From: Akkermansiaceae bacterium UBA2381
Lineage (GTDB): Bacteria; Verrucomicrobiota; Verrucomicrobiia; Verrucomicrobiales; DEV007
DNA length: 64,000 bases
Direction of reading: 5' to 3'
NCBI GenBank assembly: GCA_002344215.1
Contig: DDSV01000036.1
Location: 138,014 to 202,013, forward strand
Below the pieces are notes generated by a model. It saw only the letters and a program-made list of their open reading frames with translations. It ran no database searches and was not told the origin of the DNA. Made by a program: the position numbers and the translations under genes. Below, one piece after another: positions 8,835-17,206 of the stretch. The stretch's first letter is position 1. Each line of letters starts with the position of its first letter.

Positions 8835-9764
8835 TCAGCGCCAGGCGAGGTCGTGTTTTTCCCCGTGCTGAGGATGCGCGGGATCAATCGCGCGCAGCTC
8901 AAGACTGAGTCCGCCCGCAGAGACGGTTGCACGAACCCATCCGTTCGGCCGTTTCGGGTCGAAGACATAAGCCGTCGGCGGCAGGTTGATTTCGTGGAGG
9001 CCGTCAGCGTCTTTCTTAAGAAGCCAGGTGTGGCTGTGGCCGTAAAGATAGGCTTTGGCGGCCGTGCGGGCGCTGATGACCTTGAGAAACTCCCCGCTAT
9101 CGACGAGGCCGCTTATTTTGATTTTTTCGTCTCCGGGGATGATGTCCTCCCGGAAGACCTGAGGGTAATGATGCCCGACGATAATGGCGGGTTTGTCAGG
9201 GGTCTTGTCGAGAATCGTTGCGATCCAGGCAAGCTGCTCTGCTCCAAACTCCCCCTCGACCTTGTTCACGAAACGAAGGGAGTCGAGGAGGATCCAGTTC
9301 GCCAATGGCGTCTCAAGAATAGAACAGTGTTTGCCGGATACAGGGGATTCTCCGGTCGCTATGCCGAGCGCGGAGGAAAAATTATCCCTGTCATCGTGGT
9401 TGCCGAGAGTGAAGTGGACGGGAAGTCCGGCTTCACGGAAGGGATCGAGGATTTCAAGGAGAGTGGTGTAGTCGCCCGCCTGACCGTCATCGTAGGCGCA
9501 GTCGCCATCAATGATGACGCCGGAGAGTGATTCCTTTTCCGCAAGCACTTCAGCGACGACCTTGCGCAAGTGGTCGGCCATTGTAACGCCCTGTCTGGAA
9601 ACCGTCGCTGGATCAGCGGCGATATGGGTATCTGAGAGAAGCGCCCAGCTTTCCGTGCCCGCCGCCTCCCGGGCTCCGGTCTTCGGGAGGACGGAGGAGA
9701 GGGCAAGAACGGCACTTCCGCCGAGGAAGCGGCGACGGGAAAGGGGAGCTAAATGAAAGGGCAT
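8835..9764 (-). CDS. Tat-exported metallophosphoesterase
   Basis: 309 residues with a twin-arginine leader (SRRRFLGG at 9-16). All five metallophosphoesterase blocks are present in order: SDTH (44-47), GDCAYDD (about 85), GNHDD (about 120), GHHYP (about 197) and YGHSHTW (about 241). It should therefore bind two metal ions and hydrolyse phosphomono- or diesters outside the cytoplasm. The arrangement resembles CpdA-like 3',5'-cyclic-nucleotide phosphodiesterases, but the export signal argues for an extracellular substrate. Its start is 117 bases from the divergent sulfatase start. Sulfatases and phosphoesterases are often found together in polysaccharide-degrading PVC bacteria. Confidence 0.86.
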   Translation of the reverse strand: MPFHLAPLSRRRFLGGSAVLALSSVLPKTGAREAAGTESWALLSDTHIAADPATVSRQGVTMADHLRKVVAEVLAEKESLSGVIIDGDCAYDDGQAGDYTTLLEILDPFREAGLPVHFTLGNHDDRDNFSSALGIATGESPVSGKHCSILETPLANWILLDSLRFVNKVEGEFGAEQLAWIATILDKTPDKPAIIVGHHYPQVFREDIIPGDEKIKISGLVDSGEFLKVISARTAAKAYLYGHSHTWLLKKDADGLHEINLPPTAYVFDPKRPNGWVRATVSAGGLSLELRAIDPAHPQHGEKHDLAWR

Positions 9765-9881
9765 TCCCCATTATTGTCTCAAAGTTCTTCCGTGCAAAAG
9801 TCAGTAAGTAAATTTTTTGGTGATTCGGGGTCCGTGAATCCGCCGGGTTCCGTCTTTACCGGAAAAGAGCGGATTGGTTTC

Positions 9882-11384
9882 ATGGCGGGGATGAGTTTCA
9901 AGCATCTCCTTTTTATTTTCGCGTCCGTGATTCATGTCGGAACAGCCCTTGCCGAAAAGCCCAATATCATTTTTATCCTCGCTGATGATCTCGGTTATCG
10001 GGAACCCGGCTGTTATGGTCAGGAGAAGATCAAAACTCCCCGGATCGATCAGCTCGCTGCGCAAGGGATGCGGTTCACCCGCGCCTACTCGGGCAACGCG
10101 GTATGTGCACCCTCGCGGTGTGTCCTGATGACAGGAAAACATCCCGGCCATGCCACGGTCCGCGATAACGCCTCGGTTGATCCCGAGGGCCAGCACCCGC
10201 TCTTTGCGGAAGATGTGACGCTCGCTGAATTGCTCAAGACGGAGGGCTACTCGTGCGGCGTGTTTGGCAAGTGGGGCCTGGGAAACATGAGCTCGGAGGG
10301 CAATCCGAACCGGCAGGGCTTTGATCGATTTTTCGGATACAATTGCCAGGCGCACGCCCATTCCTATTATCCGGCAACCCTCTGGAGCGACGGCGAGTTG
10401 TTTCCACTGAAAAACGTTCCCCCTGTTCCGGGACATGAGGGCTTCGAGTCCGGCGCCGCCCCTTCCGATCCGCGCAGTTATGACCGCTTCAAGGGGCAGG
10501 ACTATGCTCCTGACCGGATCCACGAACAGGCCGTGAAATTCCTCAGGGAGAATCGTGAGCGGCCCTTCTTCCTCTACTATCCGAGTCTGATTCCGCATGT
10601 CGCCCTGCACATCCCTGACAAGGAACTCGAGCCCTACCTCGCGATGAAGTGGAACGATCCTCCTTTTACCCGCGAAAGCGGGCGTGGCTATACGCCCCAC
10701 TTTACTCCCCGTGCCGCTTATGCCGCGATGATTTCGAAGCTCGATACGCAGGTGGGGGAAATCGTCGATCTTGTTGCCGAACTCGGCCTAAGCGAAAATA
10801 CCCTGATCGTCTTCACTTCGGACAATGGCGCAACGCATCTGCACGAGGAGGTTGATGTCGATTTCTTCAAAAGCGTAGGTGAGTTGCGCGGGCTCAAGGG
10901 GGAACTCTACGAAGGCGGAATCCGCATCCCGCAGATTGCGTCATGGCCGGGAAAAATTTCCGCTGGAAGTGAGAGTGACCGTGTTACCGGTTTCGAAGAC
11001 TGGCTCCCGACGCTCCTCGAGTTGGTCGGTGCTGAAGCGAAAACACCCAAGACCATAGACGGCATCAGTTTCGCTGCCACCCTCCGCGGCGAAAAGCAGG
11101 ATCCACGCTCCTTTCTCTATCGGGAATTTCCAAGCTATGGCGGCCAGCAGGCGGTCTGGTTCGGTCAACGCTGGAAGGGAATTCGCAAGGATCTGAAGAA
11201 GAAGAACGTGAAACCTGATCTCACGGTGGAGCTCTATGATCTCAACGCTGATAGCTCCGAATCAGAGGATGTCTCCGCTGCAAATCCTGACGTGGTAGCG
11301 GAGATCGAGCGACTGATGAAAAGTGAGAGGACCGTATCCGGGGCGTTTCCTTTTCCGGCTCTGGATCGTCTCGCAGGAGAGTGA
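9882..11384 (+). CDS. Secreted arylsulfatase (formylglycine-dependent, type I)
   Basis: About 500 residues. After a signal peptide (about 1-24) comes NIIFILADDLGY with the metal-binding Asp pair (35-36). The active-site C-A-P-S-R is at 75-79, whose Cys is matured to formylglycine, and FTSDNGAT supplies the other metal ligands. It hydrolyses sulfate esters, likely of sulfated polysaccharides. The usual G-Y-G-D after the Asp pair reads G-Y-R-E here, a small deviation. The start could be 9882 or 9891, both followed directly by the signal peptide. A longer frame opens at 9753 but overlaps the divergent gene. No maturase is seen nearby. Confidence 0.9.
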   Translation: MAGMSFKHLLFIFASVIHVGTALAEKPNIIFILADDLGYREPGCYGQEKIKTPRIDQLAAQGMRFTRAYSGNAVCAPSRCVLMTGKHPGHATVRDNASVDPEGQHPLFAEDVTLAELLKTEGYSCGVFGKWGLGNMSSEGNPNRQGFDRFFGYNCQAHAHSYYPATLWSDGELFPLKNVPPVPGHEGFESGAAPSDPRSYDRFKGQDYAPDRIHEQAVKFLRENRERPFFLYYPSLIPHVALHIPDKELEPYLAMKWNDPPFTRESGRGYTPHFTPRAAYAAMISKLDTQVGEIVDLVAELGLSENTLIVFTSDNGATHLHEEVDVDFFKSVGELRGLKGELYEGGIRIPQIASWPGKISAGSESDRVTGFEDWLPTLLELVGAEAKTPKTIDGISFAATLRGEKQDPRSFLYREFPSYGGQQAVWFGQRWKGIRKDLKKKNVKPDLTVELYDLNADSSESEDVSAANPDVVAEIERLMKSERTVSGAFPFPALDRLAGE

Positions 11385-11392
11385 CTTTAACC

Positions 11393-13765
11393 TTAATCCC
11401 AAACCCAGTGCTTCAGTCTCAGCCGCTCGGCGAGTCTTGCCGCCTCGATGGCCCTGGGGCCGTTTTTTTCGGCGAGAGCATCAGCCACGCTGATTGCAAC
11501 GGCCCAGTTTTGTTCGAGCATGAGCAGGTCAATGGCGGCGAATCCGGCCCGGAATACCCATTCGGTCTCCCGGGGGGGAAGTTCTTCGATGAGGCCGGGG
11601 GAGATACTTCTGGTTTCGTCAACGATCGACCGGTAAATCTCCAGGGCCACAGAGTTCCGGCCGAGGGCTTCGAGACACTTTCCTCTCCGCACGGCGGCGT
11701 TATAGCGCCAGACAGGAGGGGCCGCCACAAGATTGGATAGTGCGGTGAACTTTTCCGCAGCCTCCTCGAGTTTCTCCGGGGCGCGGTCGTCGGCGAGGGC
11801 TTCGGCGTAGTAGACAAAACCGAGATCCGCCATCGCCGCAAATCGCAGATCGGCGCCGGTAGGAAGATTCTCAAGGAGCCAGTTGAACTGCTCCTTGGCG
11901 TCCGCAAATCGCTCCAGAGAGAGATAGAGGAGGCCGAGTTCGTGACGGGCCTCAAAGGAGAGAGCTCCGCCGCCGCCAATCATGGCCTTCCATTTTTCAA
12001 TCGTGTCTTCACCGGGAGGAGACGAGCGGGCCTCAAAGAATTGAGCGGTCCCGGCATGGGGGGAATCGGGAAACTTTTCCCTCACGAGTTTAAAATAGGA
12101 CCCCGCCGCCTTCAGATTTTTCATCTCAAAGAGCTCGGAGGCGAGGATCATGATGACTTCCTCAAGATAGCCGGAACTGGGCCAGTTATTGATAAACTCC
12201 TCGGAGCGTCTGATCAGTGCCGGGATATTCCGCTCGGTCCGTTCGATCCAAATCGAGGTGTAGTCGAGCCGTTCGCTTTGTGTCAGGGTCAACGGGCGGG
12301 TGCGGAGACCGTCAAAGATTTCCCTTGCCGCCTGTGGGCGTGCCGGTGCCTGATTGAGGTTGATCTCGGCCAGGGCAAGCTGAGCCTCCACGTTCGCTTC
12401 ATGTTCGGGATGTTCCCTGACAAACGTATTCAGCCGCTCAAAGGCCTTCGGATCTCCCTTTGCCGCGTAATAGAGACCTCCGACAAAAACGAGATCGGCA
12501 AGGAGTGTCGAACGGGGGTTGGTTCGTGCGAGCGCCTCTTCGGAGGTCGTGAAGGCCGTCGTGTCGCCGTTCCGCAGCGCCGAAAGCGCCGCATTGTATA
12601 GATTGCGACTGCGTCCTTCACCGACTGCAGTATCAGCCATTTCGATAAAGCGACGGGTCGACGCATCGAATGCGCCATTCAGATACGAAGCCTGTGCCCC
12701 CGCAAAACCGAATTGTTCGCGCAGTGATGACGACACCGGTTCACCGTCACCGGATTTTGAAAGATTCTCCGCATCATTGGCGCGGTTCTCGATTTCGTCG
12801 AGGCGAAGCCGGCACTCTAGTTTGATTCCCGGATTCTCCGCGCCGGGAAGAAACTCGCGCAATTTTTCACCAGTGTCGGAACCCGCGAACAGCAAAATGC
12901 GGAAAAGCCGGGCGGCATCTCGTCCGGGAAAGTCAGGTGAACTTTCCCAGGCTTCGAATCGTTCCTCAAGACCAGCGGGAACTTTTTTGCCAATCAGCTG
13001 CTCGAGTAACAAAAAGGCAAGGCGCGCGCTTTCTGCATCACGGGAACCTTCAATAAACTGGTAGGCGGTTTCGTAGGCTGAAGGCTCCTGTCCGGTCTGA
13101 GTGAAAATCCACACTTTGAGTCTTGTCAGCGAAAATCGAAGCGGTCCTTCGTAGGTTTCCAATGGTCCGATGCCGTCAAGATAGGATAATGCATCTTTGA
13201 ACCGTGATGTGGCTGCGGCGATCTGGGCGAGGCGGAACGATTCCGACGCAGATTGAGGTTGAACCGCCTCGTGAACCAGATCAAAGGCCGCTTCCTCCCG
13301 GTCACTCCTCGCGAGGCAGATGGCGCGGTTGATGATAGCGGTGTTACCCGCATTCGGAGTCGATGAGATGAAAAGGTTGTAGTACTCGGCGGCTTCCTCG
13401 AAACGCTCCTGCTCCTGATAGGCAACGGCAATCCAATAAGCCGTTTGGGGGGAGGGGTTTAGGAGAGGGTTCTCCCGAACCCATGTAATCGCCTGATCCG
13501 TGGAGCGGTCTCGTACGAGTGATTCGAGGAGGCGGGAAGCCACGAAGTTTTTTTCGGCTTCACCGGTTTCGTTTTCCTGAAGGATCGCCCAGCAATTGCG
13601 GAAACTGGTAATTGCGGTCTCAAAGCGCTCGTCCTCGAGAGCCTGGCATCCATCACGGAAGGAGGGAAGGTCGGCGAGACTCTCCTGTCCTTCGGCGGAG
13701 AATGAAGCGAGTAAAATCGCAAAAACCGCGCCGGCGGAAAAGGGGTTCGTCAGGAGACGATTCAT
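11393..13765 (-). CDS. Large exported tetratricopeptide-repeat protein
   Basis: 790 residues with a signal peptide (1-26). The rest is built of helical hairpins: TPR-like motifs recur throughout (for example AYQEQERFEEAAEYYNLFI, ALRNGDTTAFTTSEEALA, LLYLSLERFADAKEQFNWLL, CLEALGRNSVALEIYRSIV). The C-terminal third resembles YfiO/YbgF-type tandem TPRs. It is likely a periplasmic scaffold or an outer-membrane-complex adaptor, with no enzymatic motif. Its ATG overlaps the stop of the DUF5069 gene in an ATGA arrangement, so the two are translationally coupled. The right side is convergent with the sulfatase, 8 bases apart. Confidence 0.8.
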   Translation of the reverse strand: MNRLLTNPFSAGAVFAILLASFSAEGQESLADLPSFRDGCQALEDERFETAITSFRNCWAILQENETGEAEKNFVASRLLESLVRDRSTDQAITWVRENPLLNPSPQTAYWIAVAYQEQERFEEAAEYYNLFISSTPNAGNTAIINRAICLARSDREEAAFDLVHEAVQPQSASESFRLAQIAAATSRFKDALSYLDGIGPLETYEGPLRFSLTRLKVWIFTQTGQEPSAYETAYQFIEGSRDAESARLAFLLLEQLIGKKVPAGLEERFEAWESSPDFPGRDAARLFRILLFAGSDTGEKLREFLPGAENPGIKLECRLRLDEIENRANDAENLSKSGDGEPVSSSLREQFGFAGAQASYLNGAFDASTRRFIEMADTAVGEGRSRNLYNAALSALRNGDTTAFTTSEEALARTNPRSTLLADLVFVGGLYYAAKGDPKAFERLNTFVREHPEHEANVEAQLALAEINLNQAPARPQAAREIFDGLRTRPLTLTQSERLDYTSIWIERTERNIPALIRRSEEFINNWPSSGYLEEVIMILASELFEMKNLKAAGSYFKLVREKFPDSPHAGTAQFFEARSSPPGEDTIEKWKAMIGGGGALSFEARHELGLLYLSLERFADAKEQFNWLLENLPTGADLRFAAMADLGFVYYAEALADDRAPEKLEEAAEKFTALSNLVAAPPVWRYNAAVRRGKCLEALGRNSVALEIYRSIVDETRSISPGLIEELPPRETEWVFRAGFAAIDLLMLEQNWAVAISVADALAEKNGPRAIEAARLAERLRLKHWVWD

Positions 13766-14286
13766 TTCTTCCCGTTGCGCTTGACGAAATCAATGGCCTT
13801 CGAGTCATCGTCTCCAGCGCCCCATACCGCGCGGAGAAAATCCGAAGGGGCGATGTCGTGCCGGCGTAGAAAGGCGCGATCTCCTCCGCAGCTGAACATC
13901 GTGTTGGGGTCGAGTTCTCCGCGAAGTTTCGCACGGGCTTTCGCGAGAATGCGAGGGAGCCAGACGTACCCGGCGAGCTCATCCGTTTTCGCCGGCAGTG
14001 TTGCAGGGTCAAGGACCCGCTCGCTCCGGGCTCCGTGCATGACTTCGTGGAGGTAATCGCGGCGAACACTGGCGATCATCACCGCAGTCGTGAGAGTCGG
14101 TTCACCCAATTCGGCAAAGTCCTCAACGAAGTCGAAGAACTCGCGCTTCCGGTAGCCGATCGAGGCAAGGAGAGCGAGGTCATCGTCCGTATAGTAGTGC
14201 TCAAAATCGCTGTCACCGGAGCGGTAGCGTTCAACACATCGCTCGAATAGTTCGGTGAAAGCGGAGTCCCATTGGTAGTCTGTCAT
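13762..14286 (-). CDS. DUF5069 domain protein
   Basis: 174 residues, cytoplasmic. The family signature lies in the second half: LAGYVWLPRILAKARAKLRG (about 104-123) then LDPNTMFSCGGDRAFLRRHDI (about 125-145) and FLRAVWGAGDDD. DUF5069 is frequent in Verrucomicrobiota, where it occurs as a small protein of unknown function. The N-terminal half (TELFERCVERYRSG...YRKREFFDFVEDFAELGEP) is helical and unassigned. It sits directly upstream of, and overlaps by four bases, the large TPR protein, suggesting a common job. Confidence 0.8.
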   Translation of the reverse strand: MTDYQWDSAFTELFERCVERYRSGDSDFEHYYTDDDLALLASIGYRKREFFDFVEDFAELGEPTLTTAVMIASVRRDYLHEVMHGARSERVLDPATLPAKTDELAGYVWLPRILAKARAKLRGELDPNTMFSCGGDRAFLRRHDIAPSDFLRAVWGAGDDDSKAIDFVKRNGKK

Positions 14287-14346
14287 GAGCGGAAGTGAAA
14301 TTAGGGATTGATAGTCAAAAGGGGATAGAGGCAGAGCGATTCCGCC

Positions 14347-15291
14347 TCATTTGCTGAGCTCCAGCATCCGCATGATCGGAGCCTTGGCTGCTTCGCGTTT
14401 TGTTTCGTCAAGAATGACCTCGGGACTGAGGTCCCTGAGACAGAGATAGAGTTTCTCCATCGTGTTCATTTTCATGTAACGGCATTCGGCGCAGGCGCAG
14501 CGATCAGTGGGCCCGGGGATGAGATTTTTCCCGGGAACATCGCGGCGCAGGCGATGGAGCATGTTCGCTTCGGTCACCACGATGATATTGTGGGAAGGCG
14601 AATTGCGGCAGAAATCGATCATTCGTTCAGTCGAGCAGACTTCGTCGGCGAGCAACCTGACTGCGGTGGTGCACTCGGGGTGTGCCACCACGGCGGCATC
14701 AGGATACTCATCCTTGATTCGCTGGATGCTGTCGCGGGTGAACTCGACGTGGACGTAACAGTTGCCGTTCCAGTATTCCATCTCCCGTCCGGTCTGCTGG
14801 GAAACCCACGCACCCAGGTTCTGGTCAGGGACAAAGAGAATGGGCCTGTCCGTCGGAGCCGCTTCAACAATCCTGACCGCGTTGCCGCTCGTGCAAATCA
14901 CGTCGGAAAGAGCCTTCACCGCGGCGGAGGAATTGATGTAGGTCACCACATAATAATTTTTCTCCGCGTTTTCCTGAAGGAAGGCGGCGAGATCCTCGGC
15001 CGGACACGAATCCTCAAGCGAACATCCGGCATTGGCGTCGGGTAGGACGACCGTTTTCTCCGGGTTGATGATCTTCGCTGTTTCCGCCATGAAATGAACC
15101 CCGCAGAATGCAATCACGTCGGCCTTGGTTTCCTGCGCCCGGAAGGAGAGTCCCAATGAGTCGCCGACATAATCGGCGATCTCCTGGATTTCGGCATTCT
15201 GGTAGTTGTGCGCAAGAATGACCGCGTTGCGCTCCTTTTTGAGAGCAAGAATGTCAGCTCTCAGATCTGTCGATGTCAGGGATGCGTTCAT
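14347..15291 (-). CDS. nadA: Quinolinate synthase A
   Basis: 314 residues. Condenses iminoaspartate with dihydroxyacetone phosphate to quinolinate in de novo NAD synthesis, using a [4Fe-4S] cluster. Recognisable segments are ILAHNYQNAEIQEIADYVGDS, FCGVHFMAETAKI and the Cys-bearing DANAGCSLEDSC (Cys90, Cys96). HPECT follows, then a Cys-rich CACAECRYM near the C-terminus that contributes the last cluster ligand. Length and motif order match the NadA family. nadB and nadC are not in the window. Confidence 0.95.
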   Translation of the reverse strand: MNASLTSTDLRADILALKKERNAVILAHNYQNAEIQEIADYVGDSLGLSFRAQETKADVIAFCGVHFMAETAKIINPEKTVVLPDANAGCSLEDSCPAEDLAAFLQENAEKNYYVVTYINSSAAVKALSDVICTSGNAVRIVEAAPTDRPILFVPDQNLGAWVSQQTGREMEYWNGNCYVHVEFTRDSIQRIKDEYPDAAVVAHPECTTAVRLLADEVCSTERMIDFCRNSPSHNIIVVTEANMLHRLRRDVPGKNLIPGPTDRCACAECRYMKMNTMEKLYLCLRDLSPEVILDETKREAAKAPIMRMLELSK

Positions 15292-15357
15292 GGATGAAAT
15301 TTTCAGAAGCCCTTATTAGCGGCCGGAAGGAGGGGTGAAAAAATGAGCAGCACTTGT

Positions 15358-16512
15358 TCAGCCGATCACGGTGGGGTTGAATCCTTTTCTGAGCGGTAGT
15401 TCGGTGCTTGTGTCAGGGTCGACGTCACATTGTCCGGAGACACGTCCACCCTCCTTGATATCGATTTCCACCGCACGGGCGTCCCCTTCAACGAGACCGC
15501 TTTTACCAATCCTCAGTTTTCCAGAGCAGGTGATATCACCGATAAAATGACCGTTGATTTCGGCGCGTTGCGTCATGACACCGTCAGGGAAACGAACTTC
15601 GCAACCCTTCTCAACGACGAGCCGCTCACAGAAGAGATTTCCACGAACGACTCCCGAGTGACGGAAAACCGCCTCCCCCGTGCAGTCGACCCGGGCATCG
15701 ATTGATCCGTTGACGGAGAGGTGATGGCAGGCAATCTCCGAATCATTGATGAGACCTCCCTTTCGGGCGATCGTGACATCTCCTCTGGTGCGCAGAGTGT
15801 GGCTTTTCACCGTCTTGATCTCATAGTCCGCCAGGCTGATGTAGGCGTTGCAGCGTTCACACTGGGTCGATTTGGCAAAACGCGAGACCCCCTGGACATG
15901 GTAGCAGCGAAAGCATCTTACGCGCGTTTCCGCGACCGGCTCCTCGCGCTTCCGGCGCTGATCCGGAGGGACATAATTCGGAGGCATTTTATCACGGTCG
16001 GGAACCGTGATTGATTTCTGTGAGCCGATGAGGGCGGCCATTGAGCCCTGGGCAAGAGCCTTGCGGCTTTGCGACTGCCTTCCTAGATAGGTCTCAGTTT
16101 CACCAGGCTCTTGGCCGGTCTCAGTCTCGCCGACCAGGCCGAAAAAGGCACCGGCCGAGATTCCGATTTCCTCTTCCGGAGCATCTTCCCCGGACCGGTG
16201 GAGTGATCGGGCTCCCGATTCCCTGTCTTCAGCGGTCACGAGCCAGGCGCTGCTGTCAGAACCCGCGTCGTCCGGGTGACCCGGGGTCTCCGAAAGCTTT
16301 TCAGAGAATTCTTTGCGTTGTCTGGGGATCACCTCGGCAATGCCGGACACCCGAAGACCGGGGTTGGCGATGGCAATGCCTTTTTTAACTCTGAAGTGCT
16401 CACCGCAGGAACGGCAGAACGACGAGATCACCATCGATGGCTCCTGCTGAAGATGCCCACAGTAGGGGCAGGTCAGATCGAGCTTTCTTGATCGTTGTAA
16501 TTTTCCGAACAC
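15358..16512 (-). CDS. Zinc-ribbon and bactofilin fusion protein
   Basis: 384 residues with an unusual architecture. A first Cys4 zinc ribbon is at residues 15-36 (CPYC...CRSC). A disordered acidic/Glu-Gly-rich stretch covers about 60-190. A second Cys4 ribbon (CFRC...CERC) is near 199-219, and a bactofilin-type beta-helix domain fills about 235-360 with periodic short strands and Gly turns (GDVTIARKGGL, GSIDARVDCTGEA). Bactofilins polymerise without nucleotide to make cytoskeletal filaments that position wall enzymes. The ribbons may recruit partners. It is the second gene behind a conventional bactofilin on the same strand, separated by a terminator-like hairpin. Confidence 0.72.
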   Translation of the reverse strand: MFGKLQRSRKLDLTCPYCGHLQQEPSMVISSFCRSCGEHFRVKKGIAIANPGLRVSGIAEVIPRQRKEFSEKLSETPGHPDDAGSDSSAWLVTAEDRESGARSLHRSGEDAPEEEIGISAGAFFGLVGETETGQEPGETETYLGRQSQSRKALAQGSMAALIGSQKSITVPDRDKMPPNYVPPDQRRKREEPVAETRVRCFRCYHVQGVSRFAKSTQCERCNAYISLADYEIKTVKSHTLRTRGDVTIARKGGLINDSEIACHHLSVNGSIDARVDCTGEAVFRHSGVVRGNLFCERLVVEKGCEVRFPDGVMTQRAEINGHFIGDITCSGKLRIGKSGLVEGDARAVEIDIKEGGRVSGQCDVDPDTSTELPLRKGFNPTVIG

Positions 16513-16531
16513 GTCTCTGATTGGCTAAACA

Positions 16532-16561
16532 AAAGCGCGCCTGATTGCTCCGGCGCGCTTT
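16532..16561 (-). terminator. Terminator-like hairpin between the two bactofilin genes
   Basis: A 10-bp perfect inverted repeat (AAAGCGCGCC at 16532-16541 with GGCGCGCTTT at 16552-16561). Read on the minus strand the hairpin ends in TTTTGTTT, fitting a terminator for the upstream bactofilin gene (16610-17137), or partial attenuation before the fusion gene. Confidence 0.75.
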
Positions 16562-16609
16562 AACGCCGCCGCCGAGTGATCGAGGGCGGTCTTTCCGTTT
16601 TCTGAAATT

Positions 16610-17137
16610 CTAAAGGTTATCGTTGTTTGCCGGAGCAGGAGCCGCTGCGCTGGAAGACGGAGAACCCGACTGCCCTGCGGACTTGGAAGAAAGGGCGGAC
16701 TTGGGTGTGCCCACGGTCGACGATCCCATGAAGGTCGCCCCTTCCTCGATGGCCAGTTTCCCGGCGGCGACGTCACCGTGAAGGACTGCGTTCTGCTTCA
16801 ATTCGCACCGATCCGTGACAGTGATGTTGCCCTCGACCCGTCCGAAAACGACGACGGAGCGTGTTTTGATGTCTCCGACAATCTGAGCGTTTTCACCGAC
16901 GGTGAGATCCCCTTCGGAATTCACTTGTCCCTCAATACGTCCGTCAATGATGAGGTCGTTGGAGAAGCGAAGCTTTCCTTTGATCTCCACATCGCTAGAG
17001 AGAATGTTTTTGCTGCCGGTCAAGGCACTAGACATGGTCGCACCGAATTTCGGTTTGGCAGAGTAGCCGGTCGAGTCGCCCGGTTTGACGTTGCCGGATT
17101 CCGAATTTTCGTCCTGGTTGATGATTTGTTTAAGCAC
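16610..17137 (-). CDS. Bactofilin (polymer-forming cytoskeletal protein)
   Basis: 175 residues in the usual bactofilin layout: a flexible N-terminus (about 1-40), a central beta-helical polymerisation domain (about 45-135) and a low-complexity Ser/Ala/Pro tail (about 145-175). The core has regular runs such as IKGKLRFSNDLIIDGRIEGQV and GEDLTV-like strands with Gly at turns. Bactofilins form membrane-associated filaments involved in cell shape, stalk or chromosome organisation. The next gene downstream carries a second, divergent bactofilin domain attached to zinc ribbons, suggesting co-assembly. Confidence 0.88.
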   Translation of the reverse strand: MLKQIINQDENSESGNVKPGDSTGYSAKPKFGATMSSALTGSKNILSSDVEIKGKLRFSNDLIIDGRIEGQVNSEGDLTVGENAQIVGDIKTRSVVVFGRVEGNITVTDRCELKQNAVLHGDVAAGKLAIEEGATFMGSSTVGTPKSALSSKSAGQSGSPSSSAAAPAPANNDNL

Positions 17138-17206
17138 GGCTGAAAAATTTTAAATTTTTAGTCAAGAAACCGGGCGAATTCCCGAGATCGGCTGAATCTA
17201 CCTTAT

